Positions 25,902 to 34,951 of a DNA stretch of 64,000 nt are shown piece by piece. Where the stretch lies: the NCBI RefSeq assembly GCF_025465935.1, contig NZ_JANLNV010000082.1, positions 233,392-297,391 on the forward strand, read 5' to 3'. Every line of letters starts with the position of its first letter. The stretch's first letter is position 1. The translations under genes and the position numbers were made by a program. Source of the DNA: Pseudomonas sp. 7P_10.2_Bac1. GTDB taxonomy: Bacteria; Pseudomonadota; Gammaproteobacteria; Pseudomonadales; Pseudomonadaceae. The notes under the pieces are model-generated. The model did not search any database. It worked only from the letters and a program-made list of their open reading frames with translations, and was not told the origin of the DNA.

Positions 25902-26677
25902 GTTCGGAGCTGCGTCCCAACCTGGTTGCCCTGAACACCATCATTTACCGTGAAGTGCGTCGGTTCATGCGGATCTGGCCGCAAACATTGCTGCCACCGG
26001 CGATCACCATGGTCCTGTACTTCGTTATCTTCGGAAACCTGATCGGTCGGCAAATCGGTGACATGGGTGGCTTCACTTACATGGAGTACATCGTACCGGG
26101 CTTGATCATGATGTCGGTGATCACCAACTCCTACGGCAACGTGGTCTCGAGCTTCTTCGGGGCCAAGTTCCAGCGTTCGATTGAAGAGTTGATGGTGTCA
26201 CCGGTGTCACCGCACACCATTCTGATCGGCTTTACCGTGGGCGGTATCTTGCGCGGCTTGATGGTGGGCTTGATCGTGACCTTGCTGTCGTTGTTCTTCA
26301 CCCACTTGCAGGTGCATCACTTGCTCCTGACCATTGTGGTCGTGGTGCTGACAGCGACGATCTTCTCGCTGCTGGGCTTCATCAACGCCGTGTTTGCGCG
26401 TAACTTCGATGATATTTCGATCATCCCGACCTTCGTGCTGACGCCGCTGACCTACCTGGGCGGGGTGTTCTACTCGATCACCTTGTTGCCGCCGTTCTGG
26501 CAGAGCGTTTCGCTGGCCAACCCGGTATTGCACATGGTCAACGCCTTCCGCTACGGGATTCTGGGCGTGTCGGACATCAAAATCAGCGTCGCACTGACCT
26601 TCATGGTCGTGGCCACCGTGGTGTTGTACTTCGCCTGCGCCAAATTGCTGGTGAGTGGCCGGGGTATGCGTCAGTAG
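25898..26677 (+). CDS. ABC-2 type exporter permease (YadH-like)
   Basis: A 259-residue membrane protein of the ABC-2 family with six hydrophobic segments (about 25-45, 65-85, 110-140, 145-165, 175-195 and 228-248). The family block YLGGVFYSITLLPPFWQ lies near 187-203. The ATG overlaps the ATPase stop, so translation is coupled. Together the two proteins would form one exporter. The gene is followed by a REP element that separates it from a convergent gene. Confidence 0.92.
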   Translation: MSSELRPNLVALNTIIYREVRRFMRIWPQTLLPPAITMVLYFVIFGNLIGRQIGDMGGFTYMEYIVPGLIMMSVITNSYGNVVSSFFGAKFQRSIEELMVSPVSPHTILIGFTVGGILRGLMVGLIVTLLSLFFTHLQVHHLLLTIVVVVLTATIFSLLGFINAVFARNFDDISIIPTFVLTPLTYLGGVFYSITLLPPFWQSVSLANPVLHMVNAFRYGILGVSDIKISVALTFMVVATVVLYFACAKLLVSGRGMRQ

Positions 26678-26688
26678 CTTTCACACCT

Positions 26689-26754
26689 GTAGGAGCGAGC
26701 TTGTCTCGCGATCTTTTCAAGATCAAAAGATCGCGAGGCAAGCTCGCTCCTACA
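26689..26754. repeat. REP element pair (REPIN-like)
   Basis: TGTAGGAGCGAGCTTG and its inverse CAAGCTCGCTCCTACA flank a core with TCGCGATCTTTT and AAAAGATCGCGA. This near-perfect hairpin is the best copy of a family found six times in the window. It lies between two convergent genes. Confidence 0.88.
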
Positions 26755-26773
26755 AAATGGTGCAGGGCAGGTT

Positions 26774-27295
26774 TTACAACGCCTTGCGCTGTTTTTGGCG
26801 TCGCTTCCACTGCCGGCTGACCCACCATCGCCAATACACCATGGTCAGGCAGTAACCCAGCCCACCCAGCACTAATCCGCTCACCACTGAGCCCAGTAAA
26901 AACGGCTGCCACACGGTCGAGAGCTGGCTGCTGATCCATTCCCATGTGAGTTCATCGGGCAGGCTGCGGGGGGGAACGTCCATCAGCCAGGCGCCAAGCA
27001 AGTACGTGCAATAAAAAATGGGCGGCATGGTGATCGGGTTGGTCAGCCATACCAGGCCGACTGAAATCGGCATGTTGCTACGCACGAGGATTGCCAGGCT
27101 GGCGGCCAGTAACATTTGGAACGGCATGGGGATGAAGGCGGCAAATAGGCCCACAGCCATTGCCCGCGCGACAGAGTGACGATTGAGGTGCCAAAGATTG
27201 GGATCGTGAAGCAGTGAGCCCAAAAATCGTAAGGACTTGTGTTCCTTGATGCGGGCCGGATCTGGCATGAACCGCTTGATTGAACGCCGTGGCAT
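26774..27295 (-). CDS. DUF2062 membrane protein
   Basis: A 173-residue protein of the DUF2062 family. The characteristic VARAMAVGLFAAFIPMPFQM and WLTNPITMPPIFYCTYLLGAW blocks are present (about 42-61 and 83-103). Three hydrophobic segments lie at about 45-70, 75-105 and 135-158. The N-terminus (RRSIKRFMPDP) and C-terminus (SRQWKRRQKQRK) are basic. The function is unknown. In pseudomonads it is regularly found divergent from comEC, as here. Confidence 0.88.
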   Translation of the reverse strand: MPRRSIKRFMPDPARIKEHKSLRFLGSLLHDPNLWHLNRHSVARAMAVGLFAAFIPMPFQMLLAASLAILVRSNMPISVGLVWLTNPITMPPIFYCTYLLGAWLMDVPPRSLPDELTWEWISSQLSTVWQPFLLGSVVSGLVLGGLGYCLTMVYWRWWVSRQWKRRQKQRKAL

Positions 27296-27429
27296 AGGCT
27301 TCTCGATGGGAACAAGGGCGTAGTATGCCCAAGTTTCGCAGGCCGACTATTCAGACTTTGTGACAATTTTTTAGCCCCCGACCATTAATCCCAACTAATC
27401 AGAGAGCAGGGATTACTTCGGATCAGCTT

Positions 27430-29646
27430 ATGTACTTAGGGATGTTGGCGCTGGCGTCAGGGTTGATTGCGCTGCGCTATTTACCCGCCATACCCGCCAT
27501 TGAGTGGGTATGTCTGATGCTGGTCGCGGGGCTTGTGCTGCTGGTGCTGCGCGTTTACCTGGTTGGGCTTTTTTTACTCGGGCTCAGTTGGGCGTGTGTG
27601 CAAGGCCAATGGGCGCTCGATGACCGCCTGTCGCCAGCCTTGGATGGGCGCACGTTATGGGTAGAGGGGCGGGTGGTCGGCTTGCCGCAACCGTCTGAGG
27701 GTGTTGTGCGTTTTGAGCTGGGCGACGCAGTCTCGCGGCACGCCACCTTGCCGGCCATTCTACGGGTGAGCTGGTACGGCGGGCCGCAGGTCAACAGCGG
27801 TGAGCGTTGGCGGCTGGCGATTAACCTCAAGCGTCCCAAAGGGCTGCTTAATCCGCAAGGTTTCGACTACCAGGCCTGGCTGCTGACGCAACGGATTGGC
27901 GCTACAGGCAGCGTCAAGGATGGCCAGTTGCTGGAGCCTGCCCGTCACGCCTGGCGTGACGGCTTGCGTCAGCAATTGTTGCGCAGTGACGCCAATGGCC
28001 GGGCGCCATGGTTGGCCGCGCTGGTGATGGGCGACGGTTCGGGGTTGAGCAGAGATGACTGGAAGCTGCTGCAAACCACCGGTACGGTCCATCTGCTGGT
28101 GATTTCAGGCCAGCATATTGGTCTGTTTGCCGGGCTGATTTATGGCCTGGTGGCCTTGCTGGCTCGTTATGGGCTGTGGCCTCGGCGGCTGCCCTGGCTG
28201 CCATGGGCATGCGGGTTGGCATTTGCCGGGGCCCTGGGTTACGGCGTGCTGGCAGGTTTTGAGGTGCCTGTTCAGCGGGCCTGCGCAATGCTCGGGCTGG
28301 TGCTGGTCTGGCGATTGCGGTTTCGTCACTTGGGTGTGTGGTTACCTTTTTTGCTGGCGCTCAACGCGGTGTTGATTATTGAACCGCTGGCCAGCTTGAT
28401 GGCTGGGTTTTGGCTGTCATTCGCAGCCGTTGCCGTGCTGATTTTCACCTTCAGCTCACGCTTGGGCCCGTGGAGCTGGCGCGCAGCATGGCTGCGCCCG
28501 CAAGGGTTGATCGCGATTGGCTTGTTCCCGTTGCTGTGGATTCTCGGGCTGCCCATCAGCCTGTCCGGCCCGCTGGCCAATGTGGTTGCGGTGCCGTGGA
28601 TCAGTCTGTTGGTGTTGCCTCCGGCGTTGCTGGGGACTTTGTTGTTGCCTGTGCCCGGGTTGGGTGAAGGTTTGCTGTGGGTGGCTGGCGGCTTGCTCAA
28701 CGGCCTGATTGTGGGGCTTGAATGGCTGGCCGGGACGTTGTCGCCGTGGTTGCCTGCCAGTGTCCCGATCAGTGTCTGGCTGCTGACTGTGCTGGGTGCC
28801 TTGCTGCTGTTACTGCCTGCCGGGACGGTGCTGAGGCCGCTGGGTTGGCCGCTGGTGCTGCTGGCAGTGTTTGCCCCGCGAACGCTTGTTCCGCCGGGGC
28901 AAGCTCAGGTGCTGCAACTGGATGTCGGCCAAGGTCTGGCAATCATCGTGCGTACCCGGCATCACACGCTGCTGTATGACGCGGGGCCAAAAGTGCGAAA
29001 TCTTGACCAGGGCGAACGCGTTGTCGCCCCTGCGCTGCAAGCGATGGGCGTCGATACGCTGGATATGATGCTGCTCAGCCACGCAGATTCGGACCACGCG
29101 GGCGGTGCGTTGGCCGTTCAGCGTGCCGTTAAAGTGAAGCGGGTGGTCAGTGGTGATGTGCCACTGTTGCCCGATCAGTTGCTGGCCCAGCCTTGTGAGA
29201 GTGGTGAGAGCTGGGAGTGGGACGGGGTTAGGTTTTTGTTGTGGCAATGGGAGGGGGCGACCGACGGTAATCAGCGTTCGTGCGTGTTGCAGGTCCAAGC
29301 CGGCGACGAACGGTTGCTGTTGACCGGCGATATCGACGTCGAGGCCGAGCGGGCCTTGCTTGAAAGCTCCCTGGCGGTGCCAACGCGCTGGCTGCAGGCG
29401 CCGCATCATGGCAGCCGAACCTCATCATCGATGAACTTTCTAAAGAACCTGTCACCTTCTACGGTGTTGATCTCTCGGGGGCACGGCAATACCTTTGGTC
29501 ATCCGCATCCACAGGTCATTGCACGCTATAAGGCGCTGGGCTTGAGTATTCTGGACAGCGCTGAACACGGGGCCATTGGCTTTCGACTGGGAGCTGACGA
29601 GGTGGCCGAAAGCCTGCGCGACCGGCGGCGGTTCTGGCGGGATTAA
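27430..29646 (+). CDS. comEC: ComEC/Rec2 DNA-uptake channel protein
   Basis: A 738-residue inner membrane protein that moves single-stranded DNA into the cell in natural transformation. The N-terminal membrane part and OB-like domain (about 1-190) are followed by the competence domain with LLVISGQHIGLFAGLIYGL (about 220-238) and many helices up to about 490. The C-terminal metallo-beta-lactamase domain has LDVGQGLAIIV, LLSHADSDHAGGAL, LLTGDID and APHHGS, with the metal-binding His and Asp residues kept. It appears intact. Pilus genes needed for DNA uptake would lie elsewhere. Confidence 0.93.
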   Translation: MYLGMLALASGLIALRYLPAIPAIEWVCLMLVAGLVLLVLRVYLVGLFLLGLSWACVQGQWALDDRLSPALDGRTLWVEGRVVGLPQPSEGVVRFELGDAVSRHATLPAILRVSWYGGPQVNSGERWRLAINLKRPKGLLNPQGFDYQAWLLTQRIGATGSVKDGQLLEPARHAWRDGLRQQLLRSDANGRAPWLAALVMGDGSGLSRDDWKLLQTTGTVHLLVISGQHIGLFAGLIYGLVALLARYGLWPRRLPWLPWACGLAFAGALGYGVLAGFEVPVQRACAMLGLVLVWRLRFRHLGVWLPFLLALNAVLIIEPLASLMAGFWLSFAAVAVLIFTFSSRLGPWSWRAAWLRPQGLIAIGLFPLLWILGLPISLSGPLANVVAVPWISLLVLPPALLGTLLLPVPGLGEGLLWVAGGLLNGLIVGLEWLAGTLSPWLPASVPISVWLLTVLGALLLLLPAGTVLRPLGWPLVLLAVFAPRTLVPPGQAQVLQLDVGQGLAIIVRTRHHTLLYDAGPKVRNLDQGERVVAPALQAMGVDTLDMMLLSHADSDHAGGALAVQRAVKVKRVVSGDVPLLPDQLLAQPCESGESWEWDGVRFLLWQWEGATDGNQRSCVLQVQAGDERLLLTGDIDVEAERALLESSLAVPTRWLQAPHHGSRTSSSMNFLKNLSPSTVLISRGHGNTFGHPHPQVIARYKALGLSILDSAEHGAIGFRLGADEVAESLRDRRRFWRD

Positions 29647-29694
29647 CGCGGGCCTTGTGGTAAAGTGGCGCACTTTTTCGAGGGGATTGTCACT

Positions 29695-30330
29695 GTGTGG
29701 GAACTGGTCAAATCCGGCGGCTGGATGATGCTGCCGATCATTCTGAGTTCTATTGCCGCGCTGGGCATTATTGTCGAACGCCTGTGGACCTTGCGCGCCA
29801 GCCGCGTGACCCCACCGCACTTGCTTGGCCAGGTGTGGGTCTGGATCAAGGATAAACAGCTGGACAAGGAAAAACTCAAGCAACTGCGCGCTGACTCCCC
29901 GCTCGGTGAAATCCTGGCGGCTGGCCTGGCTAACTCCAAGCATGGTCGCGAGATCATGAAAGAGTGCATCGAAGAAGCCGCTGCCCGGGTTATCCACGAG
30001 CTTGAACGCTACCTCAATGCCTTGGGCACGATTGCCGCGATGGCGCCCTTGCTGGGGCTGCTCGGCACGGTGTTGGGCATGATCGATATTTTCAGCGCTT
30101 TCATGGGCACCGGCATGACCACCAATGCAGCAGTGCTGGCGGGCGGTATCTCCAAGGCCTTGATCACCACGGCAGCGGGCTTGATGGTGGGGATCCCGTC
30201 AGTATTCTTCCACCGTTTCCTGCAGCGCCGGGTCGACGAATTAGTGGTCGGCATGGAGCAGGAAGCGATCAAGCTGGTTGAAGTGGTGCAGGGCGACCGC
30301 GAAGTCGACATGGTCGGGAGCAAAGCGTGA
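29695..30330 (+). CDS. exbB: MotA/TolQ/ExbB-family proton channel protein
   Basis: A 211-residue inner membrane protein of the ExbB/TolQ family. Three membrane helices lie at about 10-30, 115-140 and 160-180. Family blocks include LGLLGTVLGMIDIF and AGGISKALITTAAGLMVGIPS. The GTG at 29695 is preceded by GAGGGG at nine bases; an upstream in-frame GTG at 29665 lacks such a site. It pairs with the ExbD-like protein, overlapping it by four bases. No TonB gene is adjacent; the pair sits ahead of lpxK, as in other pseudomonads, so its partner process is uncertain. Confidence 0.88.
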   Translation: MWELVKSGGWMMLPIILSSIAALGIIVERLWTLRASRVTPPHLLGQVWVWIKDKQLDKEKLKQLRADSPLGEILAAGLANSKHGREIMKECIEEAAARVIHELERYLNALGTIAAMAPLLGLLGTVLGMIDIFSAFMGTGMTTNAAVLAGGISKALITTAAGLMVGIPSVFFHRFLQRRVDELVVGMEQEAIKLVEVVQGDREVDMVGSKA

Positions 30331-30755
30331 AATTTCGCCGCAAGCCCCGGGAAACGGTCGACATCAACCTCGCGTCGCTGATTGACGTGGTGTTTATCCT
30401 GCTGCTGTTTTTTGTGGTCACCACCACCTTTACCCGCGAGACACAACTGCGCGTCGACTTGCCCGAGTCGGTCAGCGGCGCGCCCACCGAAGACCAGAAC
30501 ACCAAGTTACTGGACATCGCCATCAGTGCCGATGGGGTCTTTTCGGTCAACAACCAATTACTTCCGAAAAATGATCTGGCAAGCCTGATGGATGCGTTGC
30601 GCACCGCCTCGGGCGGCGACACCAGCTTGCCCGTGTCGATCAGCGCTGACGGCAAGGCCCAGCACCAGTTCGTGATCACGGCGATGGATGCGGCGGGCAA
30701 GCTCGGCTTCAGCCATTTACGCATGACCACTGTTGAAGCGCAGACGGCTCCCTGA
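30327..30755 (+). CDS. exbD: ExbD/TolR-family protein
   Basis: A 142-residue protein with one membrane helix (about 13-33) containing the conserved Asp in NLASLIDVVFILLLFF, the proton-carrying residue of ExbD/TolR. A periplasmic domain (about 40-142) follows. The GTG start overlaps the exbB stop, and its own stop overlaps the lpxK start, so all three are translationally coupled. The protein energises an unknown outer-membrane process together with the ExbB-like partner. Confidence 0.9.
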   Translation: MKFRRKPRETVDINLASLIDVVFILLLFFVVTTTFTRETQLRVDLPESVSGAPTEDQNTKLLDIAISADGVFSVNNQLLPKNDLASLMDALRTASGGDTSLPVSISADGKAQHQFVITAMDAAGKLGFSHLRMTTVEAQTAP

Positions 30756-31753
30756 TGGCTATATCTGATCGCTTGTTGCGGGCCTGGTACCGCGGGCACC
30801 CGCTGCTCGCTCTGTTAACCCCTCTGGAATGTCTGTATCGCCGCGTGGTTGAGCGTAAGCGTGCACGGTTCGTGGCGGGCGAGGGCGAGATCTATCGCGC
30901 CCCGGTACCGTTGGTGGTGGTGGGTAATATCACTGTGGGCGGCACGGGCAAAACCCCGCTGATTCTCTGGTTGATCGAGCATTGCCAGAGTAAAGGGCTG
31001 CGGGTGGGTGTGGTCAGTCGCGGCTATGGCGCCAGACCACCACACTTGCCATGGCGCGTGACGGCGCAGCAAAGTGCCGATCAGGCCGGCGATGAACCGT
31101 TGCTGATCGTGCAGCGCACGGGTGTGCCGCTGATGATCGACCCAGATCGTAGCCGAGCGGTCAAAGCCTTGCTCGACAGCGAGCCGCTGGACTTGATCCT
31201 GTCCGATGATGGCTTGCAGCATTACCGGCTGGGTCGCGATCTGGAGCTGGTGTTGATCGATAACGCCAGAGGCCTAGGCAACGGCCGTTGCTTGCCGGCC
31301 GGGCCGCTGCGTGAGCCTGTCGAGCGCCTGCAGAGCGTCGATGCTGTGCTGTACAACGGTGCCGATAGCGACCCGCAGGCAGGTTTTGCCTTCAAGTTGC
31401 AACCCACCGCGCTGATCAATCTGTGCAGTGGTGAACGCCAGCCGCTGGACTATTTCCCGTCAGGCCAGGCGCTGCATGCGGTCGCCGGGATCGGCAATCC
31501 CCAGCGTTTCTTCACTACCCTTGAAGCGCTACACTGGCGGCCAATCGCCCATGCTTTCGCCGATCACGCACCTTACAGTGCCGAGGTCTTGAATTTCACG
31601 CCGTTGCTGCCGGTGGTCATGACCGAAAAGGACGCCGTTAAATGCCGCGACTTTGCGTCACCCCACTGGTGGTACCTGGCGGTCGATGCTGTTCCGTCAG
31701 CGGCATTTGTGCTGTGGTTTGATCAACAGCTACAGCGCCTTATTCATCTTTAA
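30755..31753 (+). CDS. lpxK: Tetraacyldisaccharide 4'-kinase
   Basis: A 332-residue kinase that phosphorylates the 4' position of the lipid A precursor at the inner membrane. The N-terminal membrane-associated helix (about 1-30) precedes Walker A in GNITVGGTGKTP (about 55-66). Other family signatures are SRGYG (about 89-93) and LILSDDGLQHYRLGRD (about 147-162). Length is normal. It is followed by trm112-like, kdsB, ptp and murB genes in an envelope-building operon. Confidence 0.95.
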   Translation: MAISDRLLRAWYRGHPLLALLTPLECLYRRVVERKRARFVAGEGEIYRAPVPLVVVGNITVGGTGKTPLILWLIEHCQSKGLRVGVVSRGYGARPPHLPWRVTAQQSADQAGDEPLLIVQRTGVPLMIDPDRSRAVKALLDSEPLDLILSDDGLQHYRLGRDLELVLIDNARGLGNGRCLPAGPLREPVERLQSVDAVLYNGADSDPQAGFAFKLQPTALINLCSGERQPLDYFPSGQALHAVAGIGNPQRFFTTLEALHWRPIAHAFADHAPYSAEVLNFTPLLPVVMTEKDAVKCRDFASPHWWYLAVDAVPSAAFVLWFDQQLQRLIHL

Positions 31754-31768
31754 TTCCAGGGAGCCCTT

Positions 31769-31954
31769 ATGGACACCAAACTGCTCGACATCCTTGCTTG
31801 CCCAGTGTGCAAAGGCCCGCTCAAACTCAGTGCCGACAAAACCGAGCTGATCAGCAAGGGCGCTGGCCTGGCTTACCCGATCCGCGATGGCATTCCGGTC
31901 ATGCTGGAAACCGAAGCCCGTACCCTGAGCACCGACGAGCGTCTGGATAAATGA
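31769..31954 (+). CDS. Trm112-family small protein (YcaR-like)
   Basis: A 61-residue protein of the Trm112/UPF0434 family. The zinc-type CPVC motif in LACPVCKGPL (about 8-17) has no second CxxC, as is usual in the bacterial short form. AYPIRDGIPVML (about 34-45) is also characteristic. Eukaryotic Trm112 activates methyltransferases; the bacterial role is unknown. The gene sits between lpxK and kdsB in many proteobacteria, and it overlaps kdsB by four bases here. Confidence 0.92.
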   Translation: MDTKLLDILACPVCKGPLKLSADKTELISKGAGLAYPIRDGIPVMLETEARTLSTDERLDK

Positions 31955-32715
31955 TTCCGGTTTTTACAGTGGTCATTCCGTCGCGCTTTGCCTCGACCCG
32001 CTTGCCAGGCAAGCCGCTGCAAATGATCGCCGGCAAGCCGATGGTCCAGCATGTCTGGGAGCAGGCCAGCAAAAGCAGTGCGCAACGGGTCGTGGTAGCG
32101 ACTGACGATGCGCGCATTGTCGAGGCCTGCAAGGCTTTCGGCGCTGAAGTGGTGATGACCCGCGCCGACCATGAGTCGGGCACCGATCGCCTGGCTGAAG
32201 TCGCCGCCCAATTGGGGCTGGCCAGCGATGCCATCGTGGTCAATGTGCAGGGTGATGAGCCATTGATCCCGCCTGCGTTGATCGACCAGGTGGCGGTAAA
32301 CCTGGCCGCCCACAACGAGGCAGGCATTTCTACGCTGGCCGAGCCGATCGAGGACGTTGAGCAGTTGTTCAACCCCAACGTGGTCAAGGTGGTCAGTGAT
32401 ATCAATGGTCTGGCACTGACATTCAGTCGCGCCACCTTGCCATGGGCGCGTGATGAATTCGCTCAACAGCCGGGCGCATTGCCTGCCGGTGTGCCGTACC
32501 GTCGCCATATCGGCATCTACGCTTACCGCGCCGGCTTCCTGCAGGACTTCGTCAATTGGGGGCCGTGCTGGCTTGAGAACACCGAGCGTCTTGAGCAACT
32601 GCGCGCACTGTGGCACGGCGTACGAATTCATGTCGGCGATGTGCTTGAAGCGCCGCCAGCCGGTGTCGATACCGTCGAAGACCTTGAGCGCGTTAGGCGT
32701 TTGCTGGAGGGTTAA
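31951..32715 (+). CDS. kdsB: CMP-KDO synthetase
   Basis: A 254-residue cytidylyltransferase that activates KDO with CTP for the lipopolysaccharide core. The N-terminal nucleotide-binding motif IPSRFASTRLPGKPL (about 9-23) is present. QGDEPLIPP (about 99-107) and RHIGIYAYRAGFL (about 184-196) are family blocks. The start overlaps the previous stop (ATGA) and the stop overlaps the next start, so translation is coupled along the operon. Confidence 0.96.
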   Translation: MIPVFTVVIPSRFASTRLPGKPLQMIAGKPMVQHVWEQASKSSAQRVVVATDDARIVEACKAFGAEVVMTRADHESGTDRLAEVAAQLGLASDAIVVNVQGDEPLIPPALIDQVAVNLAAHNEAGISTLAEPIEDVEQLFNPNVVKVVSDINGLALTFSRATLPWARDEFAQQPGALPAGVPYRRHIGIYAYRAGFLQDFVNWGPCWLENTERLEQLRALWHGVRIHVGDVLEAPPAGVDTVEDLERVRRLLEG

Positions 32716-33179
32716 TGCGCATCTTGTTTGTTTGCCTGGGCAACATTTGCCGTTCACCCACCGCAGAAGGTGTGTTGCGCCAAAAAATGCGCGAGGCCGG
32801 TCTGGCTGAGCGCGTTGAGGTAGCCTCTGCCGGTACGGGCGGCTGGCACAAGGGCGAAGCACCCGACGTGCGCAGCCAGCAGGCGGCCAAGCGCCGTGGT
32901 TATGACCTGTCGGCGCAACGTGCGCAGCAAGTCAGCACAGCCGATTTCAATCGCTACGATCTGATTCTGGCGATGGACAAGAGCAACTTGCGTGATCTCA
33001 AGGCATTGCAGCCCGCAGGGGCCAAGGCTGAACTGGATTTGTTCCTGCGTCGCTATGAATCGGTGAAGGACGAGTGCCCGGACCCTTATTACGAAGGCGA
33101 GGCAGGCTTTGAAGAAGTGCTGAACCTGGTTGAGCGCGCCTGCGATTTGCTGATCATTGAAGTGAAGGGCCGTTTATGA
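32715..33179 (+). CDS. Low molecular weight protein tyrosine phosphatase
   Basis: A 154-residue phosphatase with the P-loop FVCLGNICRSP (catalytic Cys near residue 7, CX5R) directly at the N-terminus and the acid motif DPYYEG (about 117-122) near the C-terminus. Proteins of this class dephosphorylate tyrosine kinases or other phosphoproteins. No BY-kinase or capsule genes lie beside it; it is embedded in the kdsB-murB operon, as in other pseudomonads. Its target is unknown. Confidence 0.92.
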   Translation: MRILFVCLGNICRSPTAEGVLRQKMREAGLAERVEVASAGTGGWHKGEAPDVRSQQAAKRRGYDLSAQRAQQVSTADFNRYDLILAMDKSNLRDLKALQPAGAKAELDLFLRRYESVKDECPDPYYEGEAGFEEVLNLVERACDLLIIEVKGRL

Positions 33180-34195
33180 GTTTGCAGGTGCAAGTTGATG
33201 CGTCACTGAAGGCGTACAACAGTTTTGGCGTGGAGGTGCGTGCCAGTCGGCTTGCCGAAGCGCGCACCGACAGTGATGTGCGTGAAGCCTTGCAATACTC
33301 GGTCGAGCAGAAGTTGCCCTTACTGGTGATTGGCGGTGGCAGCAACGTGTTGCTGACCGGCGATGTTCGTGCGCTGGTCTTGCGCATGGCCAGCCGTGGC
33401 ATTCGCATTTTGGTCGACGACGGCGAGCGTACTGTCGTCGAAGCCGAGGCTGGGGAGGTGTGGCACGCTTTTGTGCTGTGGACTTTGGAGCAAGGCATGT
33501 CCGGCCTTGAAAACCTGAGTTTGATTCCTGGCACGGTGGGCGCTGCGCCGATGCAGAACATCGGCGCTTATGGCGTCGAAGTCAAAGACGTGTTCGAAGG
33601 CCTGACAGCGCTGGATCGGCAAACCGGTGAGTTACGCGAGTTCACCCTGGCCGAATGCGCGTTTGGCTACCGCGATAGCCTCTTCAAGCAGCAGCCGGGT
33701 CGTTGGTTGATCTTGCGGGTGCGCTTTGCCTTGAGCCGTATCGAGCGTCTGCATCTGGAGTACGGTCCGGTGCGCCAGCGTTTGAGCGAGCAGGGCATCG
33801 AGCAGCCGACGGCCAAGGATGTGAGCCGGGCGATCAGCAGTATTCGAGGCGAAAAACTCCCTGATCCCGCGATGCTGGGCAATGCTGGCAGCTTTTTCAA
33901 AAACCCACTGGTTTCTGCTGTTCACGCGGCGCAATTGAAGCGTGCGCATCCTGAGCTGATCGGTTATCCACAGGCCGATGGTCAGGTCAAACTGGCTGCA
34001 GGCTGGTTGATCGAGGCAGCAGGCTGGAAGGGCTTTCGTGAGGCGGATGCCGGTGTGCATCGTCTGCAGTCGCTGGTCCTGGTCAATTATGGCTCGGCCA
34101 CAGGCCTGCAGTTGCTGGCCTTGGCCAAGCGAATTCAGGCTGATATCCAGCAGCGCTTTGCGGTGCAACTGGAGATGGAACCTAACGTGTATTGA
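33176..34195 (+). CDS. murB: UDP-N-acetylenolpyruvoylglucosamine reductase
   Basis: A 339-residue FAD enzyme that makes UDP-MurNAc for peptidoglycan. The FAD-binding domain has LLVIGGGSNVLL (about 46-57) and GLENLSLIPGTVGAAPMQNIGAYG (about 107-130). The catalytic serine lies in GNAGSFFKNP (about 237-246), and a glutamate near the C-terminus follows. The length fits the E. coli-type (class I) enzyme. Its ATG overlaps the phosphatase stop by four bases. Confidence 0.96.
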   Translation: MSLQVQVDASLKAYNSFGVEVRASRLAEARTDSDVREALQYSVEQKLPLLVIGGGSNVLLTGDVRALVLRMASRGIRILVDDGERTVVEAEAGEVWHAFVLWTLEQGMSGLENLSLIPGTVGAAPMQNIGAYGVEVKDVFEGLTALDRQTGELREFTLAECAFGYRDSLFKQQPGRWLILRVRFALSRIERLHLEYGPVRQRLSEQGIEQPTAKDVSRAISSIRGEKLPDPAMLGNAGSFFKNPLVSAVHAAQLKRAHPELIGYPQADGQVKLAAGWLIEAAGWKGFREADAGVHRLQSLVLVNYGSATGLQLLALAKRIQADIQQRFAVQLEMEPNVY

Positions 34196-34274
34196 GTTTA
34201 TCCAGTGCCACTGGCTGAACTCACACCCACGCAGGCTTGGTGTGTATACCCACTGTTTTCAGGTCTGAACTTGA

Positions 34275-34886
34275 ATGAAGCAACTACCCGCATGTGCGTT
34301 AGCGATAACTCTGGTGACGTTGACGGGGTGCATGACGGCCCCGCCACGGGACCAAAATAATTTGTGCAACATCTATCGCCAATACCCGGCCTGGTACAAG
34401 GATTCGGTGGCGATGCAGACTCAGTGGGGCACGCCACCCAACGTTGCCATGGCAATCATGAAGCAGGAAAGCAGCTTTGTGGCCGATGCACTTCCCCCGC
34501 GCGCCTACCTGCTGTGGGTGATTCCGTGGGGGCGGGTCAGCCCCTCCTATGGTTATGCACAGGCACAGCCACCGGCCTGGAAAGATTTTGAGAGAACGAT
34601 GGGGCGTTCGGGCTCGCGTGACAACTTTGCTGACACCATCATGTTTATCGGCTGGTATACCGCGGGTACGCAGCGTCAGTTGGGAATCTCCAAGTGGGAC
34701 GCCTACAACCAGTACCTGGCGTATCACGAAGGGCGTGGGGGCTACAGCGCCAACACCTACCGTGCCAAGCCCTGGTTGATGCAGGTCGCGCGCAAGGTTC
34801 AGCAACAGTCACAAACCTACGGTGCGCAGCTTAATCAGTGTCGCGACGAGTTGGAGAAAGAGCGCCGCTCGTCCTGGTTTTTCTAG
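34275..34886 (+). CDS. Lipoprotein with lytic transglycosylase-like domain
   Basis: A 203-residue predicted lipoprotein. The signal peptide ends in the lipobox LTGC (about 16-19). The domain AMAIMKQESSFVADALPPRAYL resembles the SLT catalytic region, with the glutamate of KQES as likely active residue (near 58). YGYAQAQPPAWKDF and NQYLAYHEGRGGY agree with this fold. It would act on peptidoglycan from the outer or inner membrane. It lies 79 bases after murB and ends in a strong terminator. Confidence 0.82.
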   Translation: MKQLPACALAITLVTLTGCMTAPPRDQNNLCNIYRQYPAWYKDSVAMQTQWGTPPNVAMAIMKQESSFVADALPPRAYLLWVIPWGRVSPSYGYAQAQPPAWKDFERTMGRSGSRDNFADTIMFIGWYTAGTQRQLGISKWDAYNQYLAYHEGRGGYSANTYRAKPWLMQVARKVQQQSQTYGAQLNQCRDELEKERRSSWFF

Positions 34887-34900
34887 AATCGCGGCATAAA

Positions 34901-34937
34901 AAAAAGCCCCGCCAGTTCAGAACTGGCGGGGCTTTTT
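34901..34937. terminator. Strong bidirectional terminator between SLT lipoprotein and rne
   Basis: A perfect 17-base-pair stem (34901-34917 with 34921-34937, loop CAG) with A and T ends. It lies between two convergent genes and can end both transcripts. Confidence 0.93.
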
Positions 34938-34951
34938 AGTGGCCTTGGGAG